DNA from: Lithospermum erythrorhizon
Lineage: Eukaryota; Streptophyta; Magnoliopsida; Boraginales; Boraginaceae
NCBI GenBank assembly: GCA_019722365.1
Contig: JADFUC010002262.1
Location: 62,001-126,000, forward strand
Length of the DNA: 64,000 nt
Reading direction: 5' to 3'
Shown: positions 43,641 to 55,487 of the stretch, piece after piece
Numbering within the stretch: the stretch's first letter is position 1
Layout: every line of letters begins with the position of its first letter
The notes under the pieces: generated by a model
What the model was told of the DNA's origin: nothing
Databases searched by the model: none
What the model saw: the letters and a program-made list of their open reading frames with translations, nothing else
Made by a program: the position numbers and the translations under genes

Positions 43641-45240
43641 GCCTCCAAACGCCCGACCCTTCCTTGTTAGTGCGGGTCTCTCACGATAATGGTGAATGTT
43701 GATGGTGTCCTTGATAAGCGTGCAATTAGAGGTCGAAAAATGGGGCCAATGATTCCCTGCTTTGTGGGTCTTAACCCCATGCGGATGTCCGGCGGATCGG
43801 GCACTCATGATGTCACGCCCCAAATAAGTTATGTGGTTGCCCTAAAGCTCACGGGTGGGGGATGTCTCTCATGGAATGGTTGTGATGGGAGCTGAGGATG
43901 TGTCGAAAAACTCGATGTTGGTCCGTTTCCCCGATAGGATGTTGGTAGTGGATCAATTGTTGCGGTTTAGTTGCTCCCCAATTATTTGATGATATGCAGT
44001 GCAGCCCAAACTGTGGTGGTGGTATCGTGAATCACGGTATGGGGGTGTTGTGCGAGGGAGGATGGTGTCAAGCATTTATGCTTTTGTTTTTACCCCAGTG
44101 ATAGCCCGGTCCTTCCTCGGTGGGCTGAATAAGTCCCCCACTAGCGAGGTGGGGCCTTGTTTTCAAGGCGGAGGCTCGAGTTACGGTACTATACCTCAGC
44201 ATCTTGGTTCGATTGCAAAGAGACCCAAAATCTTTGGAAAGTACATCATCGCGCTTCATGAGGCCACAATCGTGGTTTCGGTGCGGTTTTACTGCGGAGT
44301 CTGCCCGGCGCTTTGCTTGAAGCCGCCCGATACCCGGCCTATCCGCCACAGGCGTGCCCCTAAAGGTTTCACACTAGTCGCCGGATGGCGCAAATTACGC
44401 CCTAAATTTTACGAAGTTCTTAAAGATAATCGAATTGTTGGAAATGGCCTTAGAGATTCTGGCAATATGACTTTATGGAGAAACGATAGCGATGTTATAT
44501 TAGATGAGAGTGATGAAATTCCATTTGTCGAAACTTGGGGTTATTGTTTGATTGGATGCTTTCTGGGCCCCTTCGGAGTAGGCAAGCATTAAATTCATAG
44601 TTAAGTCTTGGAACACTAGGTGTCGTGAATTCCGTATGCAAAGGATGGGTGTGTTTAGATTTGTATACGGTAGAAGATAGGTTTAAGGTTCTTAATGGAG
44701 GTCCGTACCCAGCTTTAGTAAGACTTTAATGTTAAAGAAGTTAGTGGATGTTACTTGGCGTACTTTTAGGTGGCAATCTTTTCACAAGTGTCATTAGGTT
44801 TTATTTCATGATGTCCGGCACTACATTTGGAGTGAATCGGGGTTAAGTAAAATTTAGCCCGGAAGGTAGGAATTCCGTAGCCTGCTTGATAAGATTCTTG
44901 GGATCGATACTAAAATAGGTTATCTTGCTTGATGTCTTGTTGATGTTGATGTTAGTAAACCCCCGGTATTAGAGTTTGGCGTTAAGCTGTCGGGTGGCAG
45001 GAGATATATCCAAAAAGTAACTTATAGGTGCTACCGGACTCTTTGTTGTGATTATAAAACCTTGGCACGTAATATATTTAAGTGTAGGAAGAATTCTCTG
45101 AACATTGAAACACCGGTTGTCGGTACGATTATTTCTCCTCGGGTTGTCCCTCCTAGGGCTCAGCTGTTACCTCGATTCGGTTGTTAACACGGGAATCGGT
45201 TATTCCTAGAATCACTCGATCGAAAGCTCGAGTCAAAGCT
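43640..45240 (+). pseudogene. LINE ORF1 (nucleic-acid-binding protein), broken
   Basis: From about 44595 shifted frames give LKSWNTRCREFRMQR and GVFRFVYGR, then an L-N-G-G-P-Y-like stretch near 44690-44710. FHDVRHYIWSESGLSK follows near 44805-44850, then a DVDV...PPVLEFGVKLSGGR block near 44945-45000. These are the DUF4283 and following region of plant L1 ORF1. A cysteine-rich bit (LCCDYKT...FKCRK) near 45035-45085 corresponds to the zinc-knuckle end. The upstream part (43640-44592) has a long open stretch at 43999-44592 without clear motifs. The product would bind LINE RNA. Confidence 0.65.
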
Positions 45241-45599
45241 CGGAATGATCCATATCCTAAGGTCATCTCCAGAGAATGTCTGTTAATGTATTAACTCCGG
45301 CGTATTATTTGCAATTAGATATGCGGACTTAGTCATTCTCCCTCGGAAAATGGGAAAGGGTTGGAAGGCTGGGAAAGACAAAGCCATGCATCACGGTTTG
45401 CGTGGTTTCGCCCAATTCATTTGATGTCCTAAATGCTATGGGGGGGTCTGAGTGGCGGCTACATGATCGGACCTTATGCGTGTCCAAATGGGTGAAACAG
45501 TTCCTTCTTCAATTTGGAAATGCAAATCAAACAATGGGAGGTGTATGGCATGTAACTTGAAAAGGTAGCAGCTCTAATGGGCGCGGAGGGGCTGTATCC

Positions 45600-48500
45600 T
45601 CCTCTGTCTCTCAATGCGGATAATGTCGTGGAGATATGCGGGGCTTTATTGGACGTTCGAGCCACTTTCAGCTGACCCGACATATTGTTAGCAAAATATG
45701 TAACTCTCATTCTATTTCCATTGCATGTCTGTTAGAAACAAAATTATCTAAGGCTCGAGTTGGCACTTTTACCTCATCTCGATTTCCGGGATGGGGTTCA
45801 TGTACCAACTATGGTTTGATGATGGTGGCGAATGCTGCGTCCGCTTTGGAAGGATGACTCTCATTAATCCAAATGTGATGTACTTGAGATTGATTCTCAA
45901 TGCATCATTTAAAGGGCAACTTGTAAGGTGATACAAGTCCTTTATAGTTACTTTTGTCTACCCGGTTTACTGTATTGTCGAGAGGAGGAAACTATGGGAC
46001 CATTTAACTATGGTTGGCTCCTCTATGACTCTACCATGGATTATTGCCGGTGATTTCAACTGCTACTCTTCATCTAATGATAAAGTCGGCGGGGGTACTC
46101 TCCGTCCGTATGATATCAAAGATTTGCTTGATTTTAGGATGGCCCTGGGTCTGGAGGATGCTCCATCTATGGGCTCCTTTTTCACTTGGACAAATGGCTC
46201 CATTTGGTCTAAGTTGGATAGGGTGCTCATGAATAATGTGGAGTTCCTTGGACCTGACTTGTTCTGCCTCTTTCCTTCCAATGGAGCGATTCGGTGACCA
46301 GCATCCCATTAATCACCTCATTGGTGAAGAATTTTACCAGAGGTATAAGGCCTTTTAAATTCATGAACATGTGGATGGATCACCCCTCCTTTGATGATGT
46401 CTTGCGTTCGGTTTGGGACACTTGGCATGGAGGGATGGCCCAATTCTCATTATGTTCTAAGTGCAATACTGAAAGCCCAGCAAAGCTCTAAATCGTGGCC
46501 AGTTTGGAAGTATTTTGAGAAGGCTAGGAGACTAATGGTGCATTTAAGGAGGCGGTCCAGGCCCATATGGATGATCCTCTCAATGTATCATTAAAGCAAA
46601 AATGCCATGAATTGCGTGGCGTACTGAAAATTTCTTATCGAGGCGGAGGCCAGGAGCCATTGTAATCACGCTGTAAGTTTCTATTGGAAGGAGACAGATG
46701 CACTAAGTATTTCCATAGTCTTATTCGCGGGATAATGTGCGAGATTCAATTTCCCATGTTGTTAAGGCGTATGGTTCTTACAACAACTTCCCCGAGAAGA
46801 GAGAGTTTCAATCCTTCTTGTGGACTTCTACAAGGCTTTTGGTTCATCTAAGGAAGTTCACCCGATTGATGAAGACGTAGTAACAAATGGATATACTGCA
46901 GTAAATTTGGCTGTTATCTCTACGGTTGCACCGGTACTTGATATTGAGATACGTGAAGCCTTATTTGGCATTAAGAATGAAAAACCGGGCCGGATGGGAT
47001 TCTCATCGCCTTCTTCAAGTACAGGCCGGGATTTTGTTGGAGAGATGTTTGTCGGCATTCCGGGAGTTCTTTGTAGGGGTCTCTGAAGAATTTAAGGAAC
47101 CACAATTTTGGCCCCTGCACCAAAAGATTCACAAGTCTCGCAGTTAGTGACTTCCAGGCGATTAAGAGTGACTAACGTCTTGTATAAAGTCATTACTAAG
47201 ATTTTATCAAGACGTTTGTCTATCTTTTTGCCTAAGCTTATAGATAAGGCTCAGGGTGCCTTTGTGCAAGGGCGTAATATTGTGGATAATATATGGGTTG
47301 CACAAGAACTTGTTCGGGGCTACAATAGAACAGTGCACGGTTGTATCTTTATCTTTGGATATCGGAAGGTATTCGATACGGTGTCTTGGGTTTCTGAAGC
47401 TATTACGAGAGGATTTGGATTGCCGGAGCTATTCATTGGATGGATCATGGCTTGCATAAGGAAACTTCGTTTTATATCCTTTAATGGGAAACTTCGTAGG
47501 TACTTTGAAGGTAAGAGAGGGTTGAGACAAAGGTGATCGATGTCACGGCACTCTTTCATACATTATTGAATATCTCTCGAGACTCCTAAAGAGCAAGACT
47601 TGTGGGGATATCTTTAGCTTTCATCCAAAATGTCAAGGTGCACAAATTACTCACCTTGCCTTTGCGGATGATATTATGTTATTCTCTTATGGGGATGGCG
47701 TACGGTGATGTCCTCGCTGACATGTCTTGGGGCTTTTAAAGGTGTTTCGAACTTTATGTTCAATCCGGCTAAATCTTAAAACTTCTTAGCGTCCAAGGAT
47801 GACGGGAAAAAGTATCTTAGAGCAGGTGGGCTTTCACGAAGGTACTTTCGGTCGCTGTTAGGAATCCGCTTTGGCCCTACCTACGTCGGTCAAAGCCTTC
47901 TCCCTTCCGCGGATGCTATTGATCGATATATCCAAAAATGGGTCATCACTCTCTTTCCTATACTGGGAAGGTTAGGCTCATCAGTTAAATGTCCAAGAAT
48001 TGGATGAGTTACGATTCGAATGCTCAATGCATAGCGGTCATAGAAGGACCGCTCGTCATGTACTCGATTTTTAGGGAAATTGACATTTCGTGTTGCATGG
48101 GATGATATTTGCACCCAAAATTTGGGCGGACTTGGACTTATGGACATTTGGAAATGGAACATTGCACTTCTTGACTTCAGGCCGTTGCTTGCTTTTTACT
48201 AGCGAGTGACACCATGCAGGTCGGTTGTGAAGCAATATATCTAAGGTCTACTTCATACAGGAATATTAGCCTCGTGATCGTGATTTGTTCATTTCAAAGA
48301 TTGTGTGCTCTATTCGCGTCGGCTCTTCTCACGTTTGGAGGGGTTGAGGACACATGCGGGGTTACCGTTGTTGTGTGGCGGGGAGGTTTTGTACTAGCTT
48401 TGGTTTATGAAACTCTGAGAGTTCTAATCCGACATACCCTTGGATGAGGATTATTTGGAGGCCTTTCATTCCTCCCAAATTTTCCTTCACCCTCACGAGT

Positions 48501-48815
48501 TATCACAGCCGAGAGCTTGATTTAGCTGCAGGGACTGCAAGGTTGTGACCTCGTCAATTCTTGTGTTTTTGCAAGAGCGAGGATGACCTTGGCTTGTCAT
48601 CTGTTCTTCTCATGTCCATTCACCTCGGCCATATGGTGTACTATACGGACTTGGTTGGGCATTAGGAGGCAGATGACTACCTTGGAGAGTGCCATCAAGT
48701 GGATCAAGAAGGAGCATGGAGGCCAAGGTATTGGCGAAGGCCATCGTCCACTTGCTCACTTTGTGATGCAATTCCACGAGATTTGGAGGGCAAGGAGCGG
48801 AGGCGACTTTTGATC
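45600..48815 (+). pseudogene. LINE ORF2 (endonuclease, reverse transcriptase, zf-RVT), broken
   Basis: The endonuclease region runs from about 45640 to 46320: ISIACLLETKLSKARV with the catalytic glutamate, WIIAGDFNCYSSSNDK, SFFTWTNG and SKLDRVLMN. The histidine-containing SDH end is shifted. RT runs from 46680 to 47720: CTKYFHSLI-like, VTNVLYKVITKILSRRLS, LIDKAQGAFVQGRNIVDN, GYRKVFDTVSW (family shows D-x-x-K-A-F-D/Y), FNGKLRRYF and the catalytic AFADDIMLFSY near 47656-47688. The zf-RVT part lies near 48580-48680 (ACHLFFSCPFTSAIW). At least four frame changes separate these blocks. Confidence 0.9.
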
Positions 48816-49207
48816 AGAATCCATCCCGGAGGTTATCGTTGCTAGGGTCAGAGCCCAGCAACATACGCATCTTGGTCGAGTTGTACCCGACCGCAGAGGA
48901 TCACGCTTTTGACGACATGGAGGCTCGTGAGTGCTGCTTTTCACTATTGAGTTTGTCATTGGATTTTGCTCGATAAAGGTTTTTAACAGGCGGAAAGGGT
49001 TCCCACGATTTCCTTACCTACCCGTGTCCAATGTACTTTATGATTTTATGTTATTCCTTGTAGTTTCTTTATTGTATGAGTTATACAGCATGTTATGTAC
49101 TGGGTTATCGCTATGTATGAGTTGTATGACATTGTTTGAGTTTCCACGGCGGGGTATACCCGTATCTTGATGTATTATAGCGATTTTTATGTTATATATA
49201 TACTTTT

Positions 49208-49230
49208 AAGTAAAAAGAAAAAAAAAAAAG
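49208..49230 (+). other. A-rich tail of the LINE
   Basis: AAGTAAAAAGAAAAAAAAAA leads into the right-hand target duplication. This is the expected 3' poly(A) of a non-LTR element and fixes its orientation as plus. Confidence 0.85.
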
Positions 49231-50121
49231 AAAATAACGTTTTGGATTTGATTTTAGGGTTGACTTTTTACATAGTTAATTTATGATGGTCTTTAGTTTA
49301 TTATGGATGCTATGATGTATATAAGTGATGAATTCATGACTTAGAGGTCGTTTGAGGATGTTATGGTCGAGTTGACTTTTCTAGGTTTCGGTTGACTTTT
49401 TGGGTTGATATTTTTATAAGACTTTAAATGTGTAGGAGGTTATATTGGGACCTTATTGTAGTTGTTGTGATGTTAAAATGGTGATTTAAAGTTGATTAAA
49501 GAGTTAGGTTGAAAGGTGTTATTTCAAGTTGAGTTATGTCGATATTTTGGAGTATAGTTTGTTAATTATGGACTTGAGGGTTAATTAGAATGACTTATAA
49601 GTTGATTTGAAATGTTAAAATAATAAGGTGGAATTCTAGGGAGATCGGTGGGTTTGTCCGGCCGGGATTATTAATTCGTTGTTGATCCGTCATTGTACAC
49701 GTTTAGAAATACTTCAAAACAAGTTGTGCGTGTCTTCTAGAACCACGGATATTGTAGTAGGTCTTGATATTCACGTTACGGGTGTTTTGTTAGTATTTGA
49801 TGATCGTGGTAGGCGTTACCTCGGTGTGTCCGCGGAAGTTTGTGGTAGCTAAGCGGAGGTGAGTCACTTTATCACCATGGGTGTTACTTTTACCTACTTA
49901 CTTTAAATTGTGTGAGCGTGTTATTGTTAGTGCGATTATGTGAAGATGATGTACATGTCATTTGTGTGTTATGATTAAGTAGAATGATATACATGTAATT
50001 GTTGTATGATTATGTGTGATTCGTTTGTGAGCCATGATATGATTATGTGATTATATTACATGGCGTTGAAAATTGCTTAAGGTAGTAATAGCAGAACTCA
50101 ACTTATATTTAAAATTTAAAC

Positions 50122-50595
50122 TGGCCTTGTCGATCATTTTGTATTCACTGTGGCCTTGTCGGCACTCATGTATTTACGTGGCCTTGTCGTGATTGTGTTT
50201 GACTTATGATTGAGATGTTTTAGGCGTATTGTGCTTGGATAGTGTTTGGGAGTAGGTAGTTGGTTATTGAGGTGGTTGATTTATGTGACAGAGGTGACTT
50301 GAGTGTCGAGTTTGACCCTATGTTGGGATGATTAGGGGTTAGGTGACTCTCAGCACCATGCGGAGATATGTATTGGCCTTATACTGGTATAAGGCGGTAT
50401 GCCTCTTTTGATCACTTTGCTGTGTGCATTGTCGGTGTGGCCCTAAACTACGATATAGGCACATGCGGTTTGGTCTTATATACTACGGTATAAGAGAGGT
50501 ATGAGTCTTTATGATCACTTTATTGTGTGCATTGTCGGTGTGGCCACTATGCCTACGGTATAGATGTGCGGTTTGGCCTTATCTTCGGTATAGGT
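50122..50595 (+). repeat. tandem repeats inside the 3' LTR
   Basis: 50122-50190 has three GTGGCCTTGTCG-type units of about 30 bases. 50370-50595 has about two and a half units of roughly 100 bases, each with TTTGGYCTTAT, a GGTATA motif and GATCACTTT.TGTGTGCATTG. These are absent from the shortened 5' LTR. Confidence 0.75.
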
Positions 50596-50839
50596 ATTTA
50601 TTAGCGGTTGATCCATTCTGCGGGTAGACGGATTGAGCCATATGCGCATTAGAGGTTGAGTATATTTGTGGAGATATGAGATAGAAGGTGATGAGTAGAG
50701 TTTATAGTGGATTTAATTTAGTCTATTTATGATTTTATTTTGGGTGTTGTGTGCCTTATTGAGACCTTACATTATATCTTGACATGTTATGCTGAGGAAA
50801 CTTCTTTGGAATATTATTGTATGAATTTATTAGGTAGTC

Positions 50840-50842
<3 letters not shown>

Positions 50843-50870
<28 letters not shown>
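50843..50870 (+). repeat. (TA)n microsatellite
   Basis: About 14 uninterrupted TA units within the 3' LTR, just before the position where the 5' LTR resumes homology. Confidence 0.95.
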
Positions 50871-51399
50871 CGTATTTATTCATATTGACTATTATAATAT
50901 TGTTTGTCTCGTTCCGTATAGGTAGTTCACCCCACTATGTTAAGAAAGTGTTCACTAAAGCAGCTGAGCATACCCCCTTTTCGCTATGGCGGCATTTTCA
51001 TTTGTGCGGTTAATGACAGTTGAGCAGGAGAGGCATTGGAGAGTTGTTCAGGTAGCTAGGTAGACATCGGGTAGCAAAAGGATCCTCTGATCGATTACGA
51101 TGTGTTGTCGAATTGTTTTGATTGTACTTTATTTTAAACTTTAGCCTTGTCGGCGGTTGTCGCTTTTGTATTACGATCTGATACTTACTCCTTTGTAGCC
51201 TTACCCGGCATTCTATTAGGATATGTTAATATATATATGATTGGTTGTGGTTAGATATATACTTTGATGGATTTATAAAATTTTAAAAGCATTATTATTT
51301 TGAGAATGTTAATAAATCAAATTTTTGGATGAAATAGTAGTTTTTTAAAAGTGTCACGAATTATTCGGATTATAATGATTACCGCTGGGCAGTCGTCAA

Positions 51400-52080
51400 T
51401 ATTAATAATGTGTTACATTAATCTGCCGAATATCAAATATGTTATTAATATCTAATAATAATAACAAGTTAAATTAATATCTAATATTAAAAAAACTAGT
51501 ATTTTCAAAATTCTATTTTACACTTATGATGATTAATTCCTAAATTATGTTATAAGTTCAAACTCTAATTATCATATTCTATAATCTCAAAATTAATTAA
51601 AATCAATTTGAAATATTATAATTAAAGCCTAATCACTAATTAGAATTTAATTAATTCAATTATTTATTTCAATTATTTCAAAGTTTTGATGATTTTTAGA
51701 TAGAGATAAACGGCATTTAGGTCCCATAGTTTTACTTTTAATATCAATTTACTTTTTATATTATAAGTCAATATGGTCCTTGACATTGAAATTTCAGGAA
51801 TTTCAATTTTCTCCATCCGCACAAGTCAGCAAGCAAAAAAAATGCTCTCTCTCTAAAGAACTAGCATACGAAGTACACGTAAGACATACATAGTGATGAA
51901 TTTCTCTTCAATGGAGACAAAAAGTCAATTCCAGCCATAATAGATCTACATATTCTATCCAACTCAAAAGAAAAAATTAAAAGATCTTGCTGTAATGTAA
52001 AAGAAATTTTTATTATTTATGATAGGGATACAAAATAAAACTCCTTTGTAAGGAAATTTTTTTTCAATATATAAGTTTTA
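51400..52080. other. right flank of gypsy element 2, no gene seen
   Basis: AT-rich DNA. 51400-51404 is the right TATTA duplication. 51690-51800 repeats the segment found at 36165-36310. No coding frame is supported. Confidence 0.55.
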
Positions 52081-54376
52081 TCGAATCGGTCACTTGTCCA
52101 AACTGAGTCCCGAAGCATTTGTTGTGATTTGTGAGATGTGTGGCTTACTTGACGGCTTGATTTGAGCTTGATAAACTTGGCTTGATTTGATTTGATAGGG
52201 TCTTGATAGGAGTTTGGTATGAGCTTGAACTTGATTTGATTTGACTTGAGCTTGATTTGATTTGGTTGAGGCGATTTTAACTTATTTGGATTTGATTTGG
52301 ATTTGGATAGAAACTTTGAGGTGGTATAGATGTCCTAGTCTTGATGGACTCGAACTAGTCGAACTGGATATGGTCGAGGCAGGGCATACTTGACGTATTC
52401 CTTGTTAATTTGTATGGACTTGATCTGGAGTCTTGGACTTGATCTCCAGTCTACTTGAGACTTGATGGACTTACTTCAAAATTTTCAAACTTGACTTTAG
52501 TCTTTGCTAGTGGGACTTTGGATTTAGTGATTCACTTTTTGTGGTGGGACTTGGGAGCTGGATAAGCTTTTTGATGGGACTTGGTGCCTTGATATGACAC
52601 TTGATTTGAGATAAGTTCAGGCTTGGTATGGGTGCAGGAAGCAAGTGTTGAGCACGGCGTTGTTTCTTGCTTGAGCTACAATGGCCTTGCATGACATTTT
52701 TAAATATGACGATAAACTTGATTGAGATAGAGGGAGTAGTTATGTTCAATCCGAATATAACTTTTTGCCTTGGAACTAAAGTAAAATCAATATTCAATTT
52801 GATAAATCCGTTCTTTAAATATCTATGAATCTTTTCAATATATTTTATCTCGACCACGTATTCAATTACAATATAAGACTTTTGGAGTTGCTCCAAATTA
52901 AGACAACCAAACTTAACCTGTATAACCACGTGATGAGATTTTAAGGGATATGACCCGTGTGGGACTTAGTGAGATTTGGCCTCGCGTGGGACTTAGTGAG
53001 ATTTGGCCTGTAGGACTTAGTGAAATTTGGCTTTCAGCTTAGGACTTGATTTAAAACTTGAGGAAGTAAGCGTTACTTAGCTTTTATGGCCTTAATAAAA
53101 CTTTGTGGCTGTTGTAGGGATGGTCGATATGAAAGGTAAAGCTTTCCAACCTTGTAGATGATCTTGATCAACTAGGCGGGGGCCTTTGCGGCGTGTTTCG
53201 CGCCTAGAATCGGCTATAAGATTTGAGCCTTCGGTGTATTCCTAAATACGGGATTTGATGAATCAAACTGTGAGATTTATCGGATCAACCAAGTTTTGCA
53301 TGTCCGGGGCTACGTGGCTTAATCACGAATATTCGAGCGTTCTTGAGAAACTTTAATCGATTCTTATCAAATTTTGCTTGAGCTTGAAGAGAATTATTGC
53401 GTTTGTGCAATAATTCTTAATTTCGGAGTCTTGGCCACCTCTGGTGTTTTTCCGGCCATGCGTGGTGTTTCTTTAGAGAAATCTCAAAAGGTATTTCTCT
53501 AGTTTCTCAAGAGTTTATGTCTATTTTTTGTCTTTGGAATGTTCGATTATTAAATCGTTTTTCGTAGATTTTCTGCCCAGAAAGGGGGGTATTTATAGGT
53601 TTTTAGGCCTCGAATGCTTTCTTAGGAGTTAATTTGGTTTGATTCAATTGGATCCACGATCTTGACCGTTGAATTTTTCATAGATTTTTTACGAAAAGAG
53701 GGGGTGTTATAGGTTTACAGGCGCCAGATGCCCCTACTTGATTGGTGAGTTTGATTTCGGTGGATCACGATCTTGGTATTGAATTTTGAAGCGAATGCAG
53801 ATGAGTCGGATAATTTGGAATTACTTGGTGGTCATGTATTAGAAATGAGGCGCCTATTTCATGAAAACAAGGTTCCAGATTCTTTTAATGTCAAGCGTTT
53901 TAATATTAACCTCGAGACCTTTTTGGAGCCTTGATTTTGAACCATATAAGTTCTAGGGTTTTGATTTTTGAACAGCATAACTTCGGAGTCTATATTTTTA
54001 AATCTCATAGTTTAGATTCTTCATTTTGAGCCACGTGGCTTTAAAATGCTTCTTTATGGCCGATTTTGATAAATAAAATTAAAGTTTCGAGCCCTAACTT
54101 TAATTGACATTTAATGCGAAATTTGTTTTTACCGGGAGCGCATTTAGTTGATTTTAGGGTTAACTAATGCTTAGAAACCCTTATTTTTGACTTCGATTAA
54201 TTCCGGGGCTTGATTTCCGGGAACCCTTACTCGTCGAGGTTTGATTTGAATTTAGGGTTTAATCGGGAGGCCTGTCCCAGTACGATGGTATTTTTTTAGT
54301 GGCTCGACTCTTAATTAGTTTGGTAATTAAATGCTTAATAATTTAATTATTATTTTGATAAATTTTGGTGTCTACA
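52081..54376 (-). repeat. Tat/Ogre-like LTR, minus strand
   Basis: On the minus strand it begins TGTAGACACCAAAATTTAT followed by TAATTAAATTATTAAGC, the well-known start of Tat/Ogre-type LTRs of plants. The plus-strand left part is rich in CTTGATTTGATTTG-like phrases (52150-52500), which on the minus strand give the AAGTCCAAGTC-type repeats common in these LTRs. No coding region or partner LTR is present in the window, so this is a solo or truncated LTR. The left end is not defined; CTTGT after the right end is not matched by a TG-adjacent CTTGT on the left. Confidence 0.6.
52953..53030 (+). repeat. short tandem repeat
   Basis: Three imperfect copies of TGGGACTTAGTGAGATTTGG (units about 30, then 26 bases) within the Tat-like LTR. 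No coding meaning is seen. Confidence 0.85.
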
Positions 54377-55487
54377 CTTGTGTATAACAGCTCAGCCCTA
54401 CAATTCTTCAATTCTGAACAAATTTAAGCACGCCATAGATGTCAACAATTGTTCTGCAGATCGTGGTGGCAGATGTGTCTCTCATAACTTCAATCAACCT
54501 CTTTTCTCACTAACCCCTCATCTCCTCCCTTATCTATTTCTCATGGTAGTGTCGCTCTCAGATCCCATAGATCTGATGGTTAAGTCCATATCATTTGTTT
54601 CTTCAAAATGGGAAAGGAATATTCTGCCATATTTCCTGACTTGAACTTAGTTTTGTAGATGCCATACAGAGTTGACATAATTTTGGACTTGATGGATAAA
54701 TTATATCATACATAGATTGGTGATTAAAATTGTGTTAATCATATTCTGTTTTAATTAACTTGATGATTATTCATAGGAATACTCCATTCTTGTATATCAA
54801 ATTGAGGAACTAATCTATTATTGTTGGATTCGGTATGAGAGGTCATGGTGTAGTATAGTAGTTTTTGTTAATTTTTTAATTTGTGTATGATTAATTTTAC
54901 TAATGATAAAAAGAAGAAATTTTTGTGTGATGGTAGATGAAAGGGATGATGATGTTCTTGGTGGTAAAGTAGTAAAACAATAGGAAAGTAGTAGGAGGTG
55001 GAGGAATGTCTAAAGGCCACTTACTAGAAATGTATTGAGATATTATATGAAAGATATTGTATATGGCAAGAACTTGGAGGATAAGAAGTATAGTAATTTC
55101 TTGCTGACAAATAGCTTGAAGGATAGGATTTATTTGAATTCTATATTGGTTATTTCCTATTAAGTTTATGTTTAGTATTTTCCTATATATATGGGCATTC
55201 TCTAGTTGTAATACAACAAGTTTACACAACAGTTATTCATCAATAATATTCTATCTTTCTATTTTTATCATAGACATTTGTAATTATCTACTTTTATGAA
55301 TAATTTTTTATAATCACAATATAAAGAGACTTACATTTAATAGGAGGTACATTCTGAAAACAACAAATTCTAATCTATTTAATTTCAAATGATACACACC
55401 AATATCTATAATCTCTCCTCCCCAGTTTAGTAATTGCATTTACTCTCTCATTTCTATTAATTAATTAGAAATATTTCGTATGTTCGT
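54377..55487. other. intergenic, no recognised gene
   Basis: An open frame at 54378-54644 (88 residues, with a hydrophobic LLPYLFLMVVSL stretch) begins one base after the LTR end and shows no recognised family. The rest is AT-rich with no terminal repeats. Confidence 0.45.

Larger units (their letters stand above)
42887..49227 (+). mobile_element. full-length-like L1-type LINE inserted in the gypsy LTR
   Basis: The 16-base sequence AAGAAAATAACGTTTT occurs at 42871-42886 and 49228-49243 on either side. The element ends in an A-rich tail. Inside, on the same strand, are an ORF1 with a DUF4283-like region and an ORF2 with endonuclease, reverse transcriptase and zf-RVT parts, the standard plant L1 plan. 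Length is 6341 bases, close to a complete element. Its frames are broken, so it is not mobile as read. Confidence 0.95.
36616..51399 (+). mobile_element. Ty3/gypsy retrotransposon 2, plus strand, with nested LINE
   Basis: LTRs begin TGTAATAACCCGTTC at 36616 and 42440. TATTA lies immediately before the element (36611-36615) and again after it (51400-51404), a 5-bp target duplication. Between the LTRs are a primer-binding site, gag with a zinc knuckle, protease, RT, RNase H, integrase and a purine tract, in gypsy order. The 3' LTR is split by a 6.34-kb LINE. The 5' LTR lacks about 1.6 kb present in the 3' LTR. All frames are broken. The same LTR family occurs as a solo LTR at 57954-59593 and at the window's right end. 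Confidence 0.92.
42440..51399 (+). repeat. 3' LTR of gypsy element 2, split by a LINE
   Basis: The two parts are 42440-42886 and 49228-51399. Without the LINE and one copy of its target duplication the LTR is about 2.6 kb, against 1.0 kb for the 5' LTR. It contains several tandem repeats and a (TA)n tract. It ends near GGCAGTCGTCAA before the TATTA duplication. Confidence 0.9.

Noticed and set aside
43999..44592. Longest frame in the LINE (197 residues) as an independent host gene
   Set aside because: It lies wholly inside the LINE bounded by the 16-bp duplication and just before the DUF4283-like ORF1 part, so it is element sequence or its leader.
54378..54644. 88-residue frame beginning at the end of the Tat-like LTR
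   Set aside because: Looks like possible host coding sequence but has no motif I can name, no splice or codon evidence and no partner exon. Kept only as an unexplained frame.
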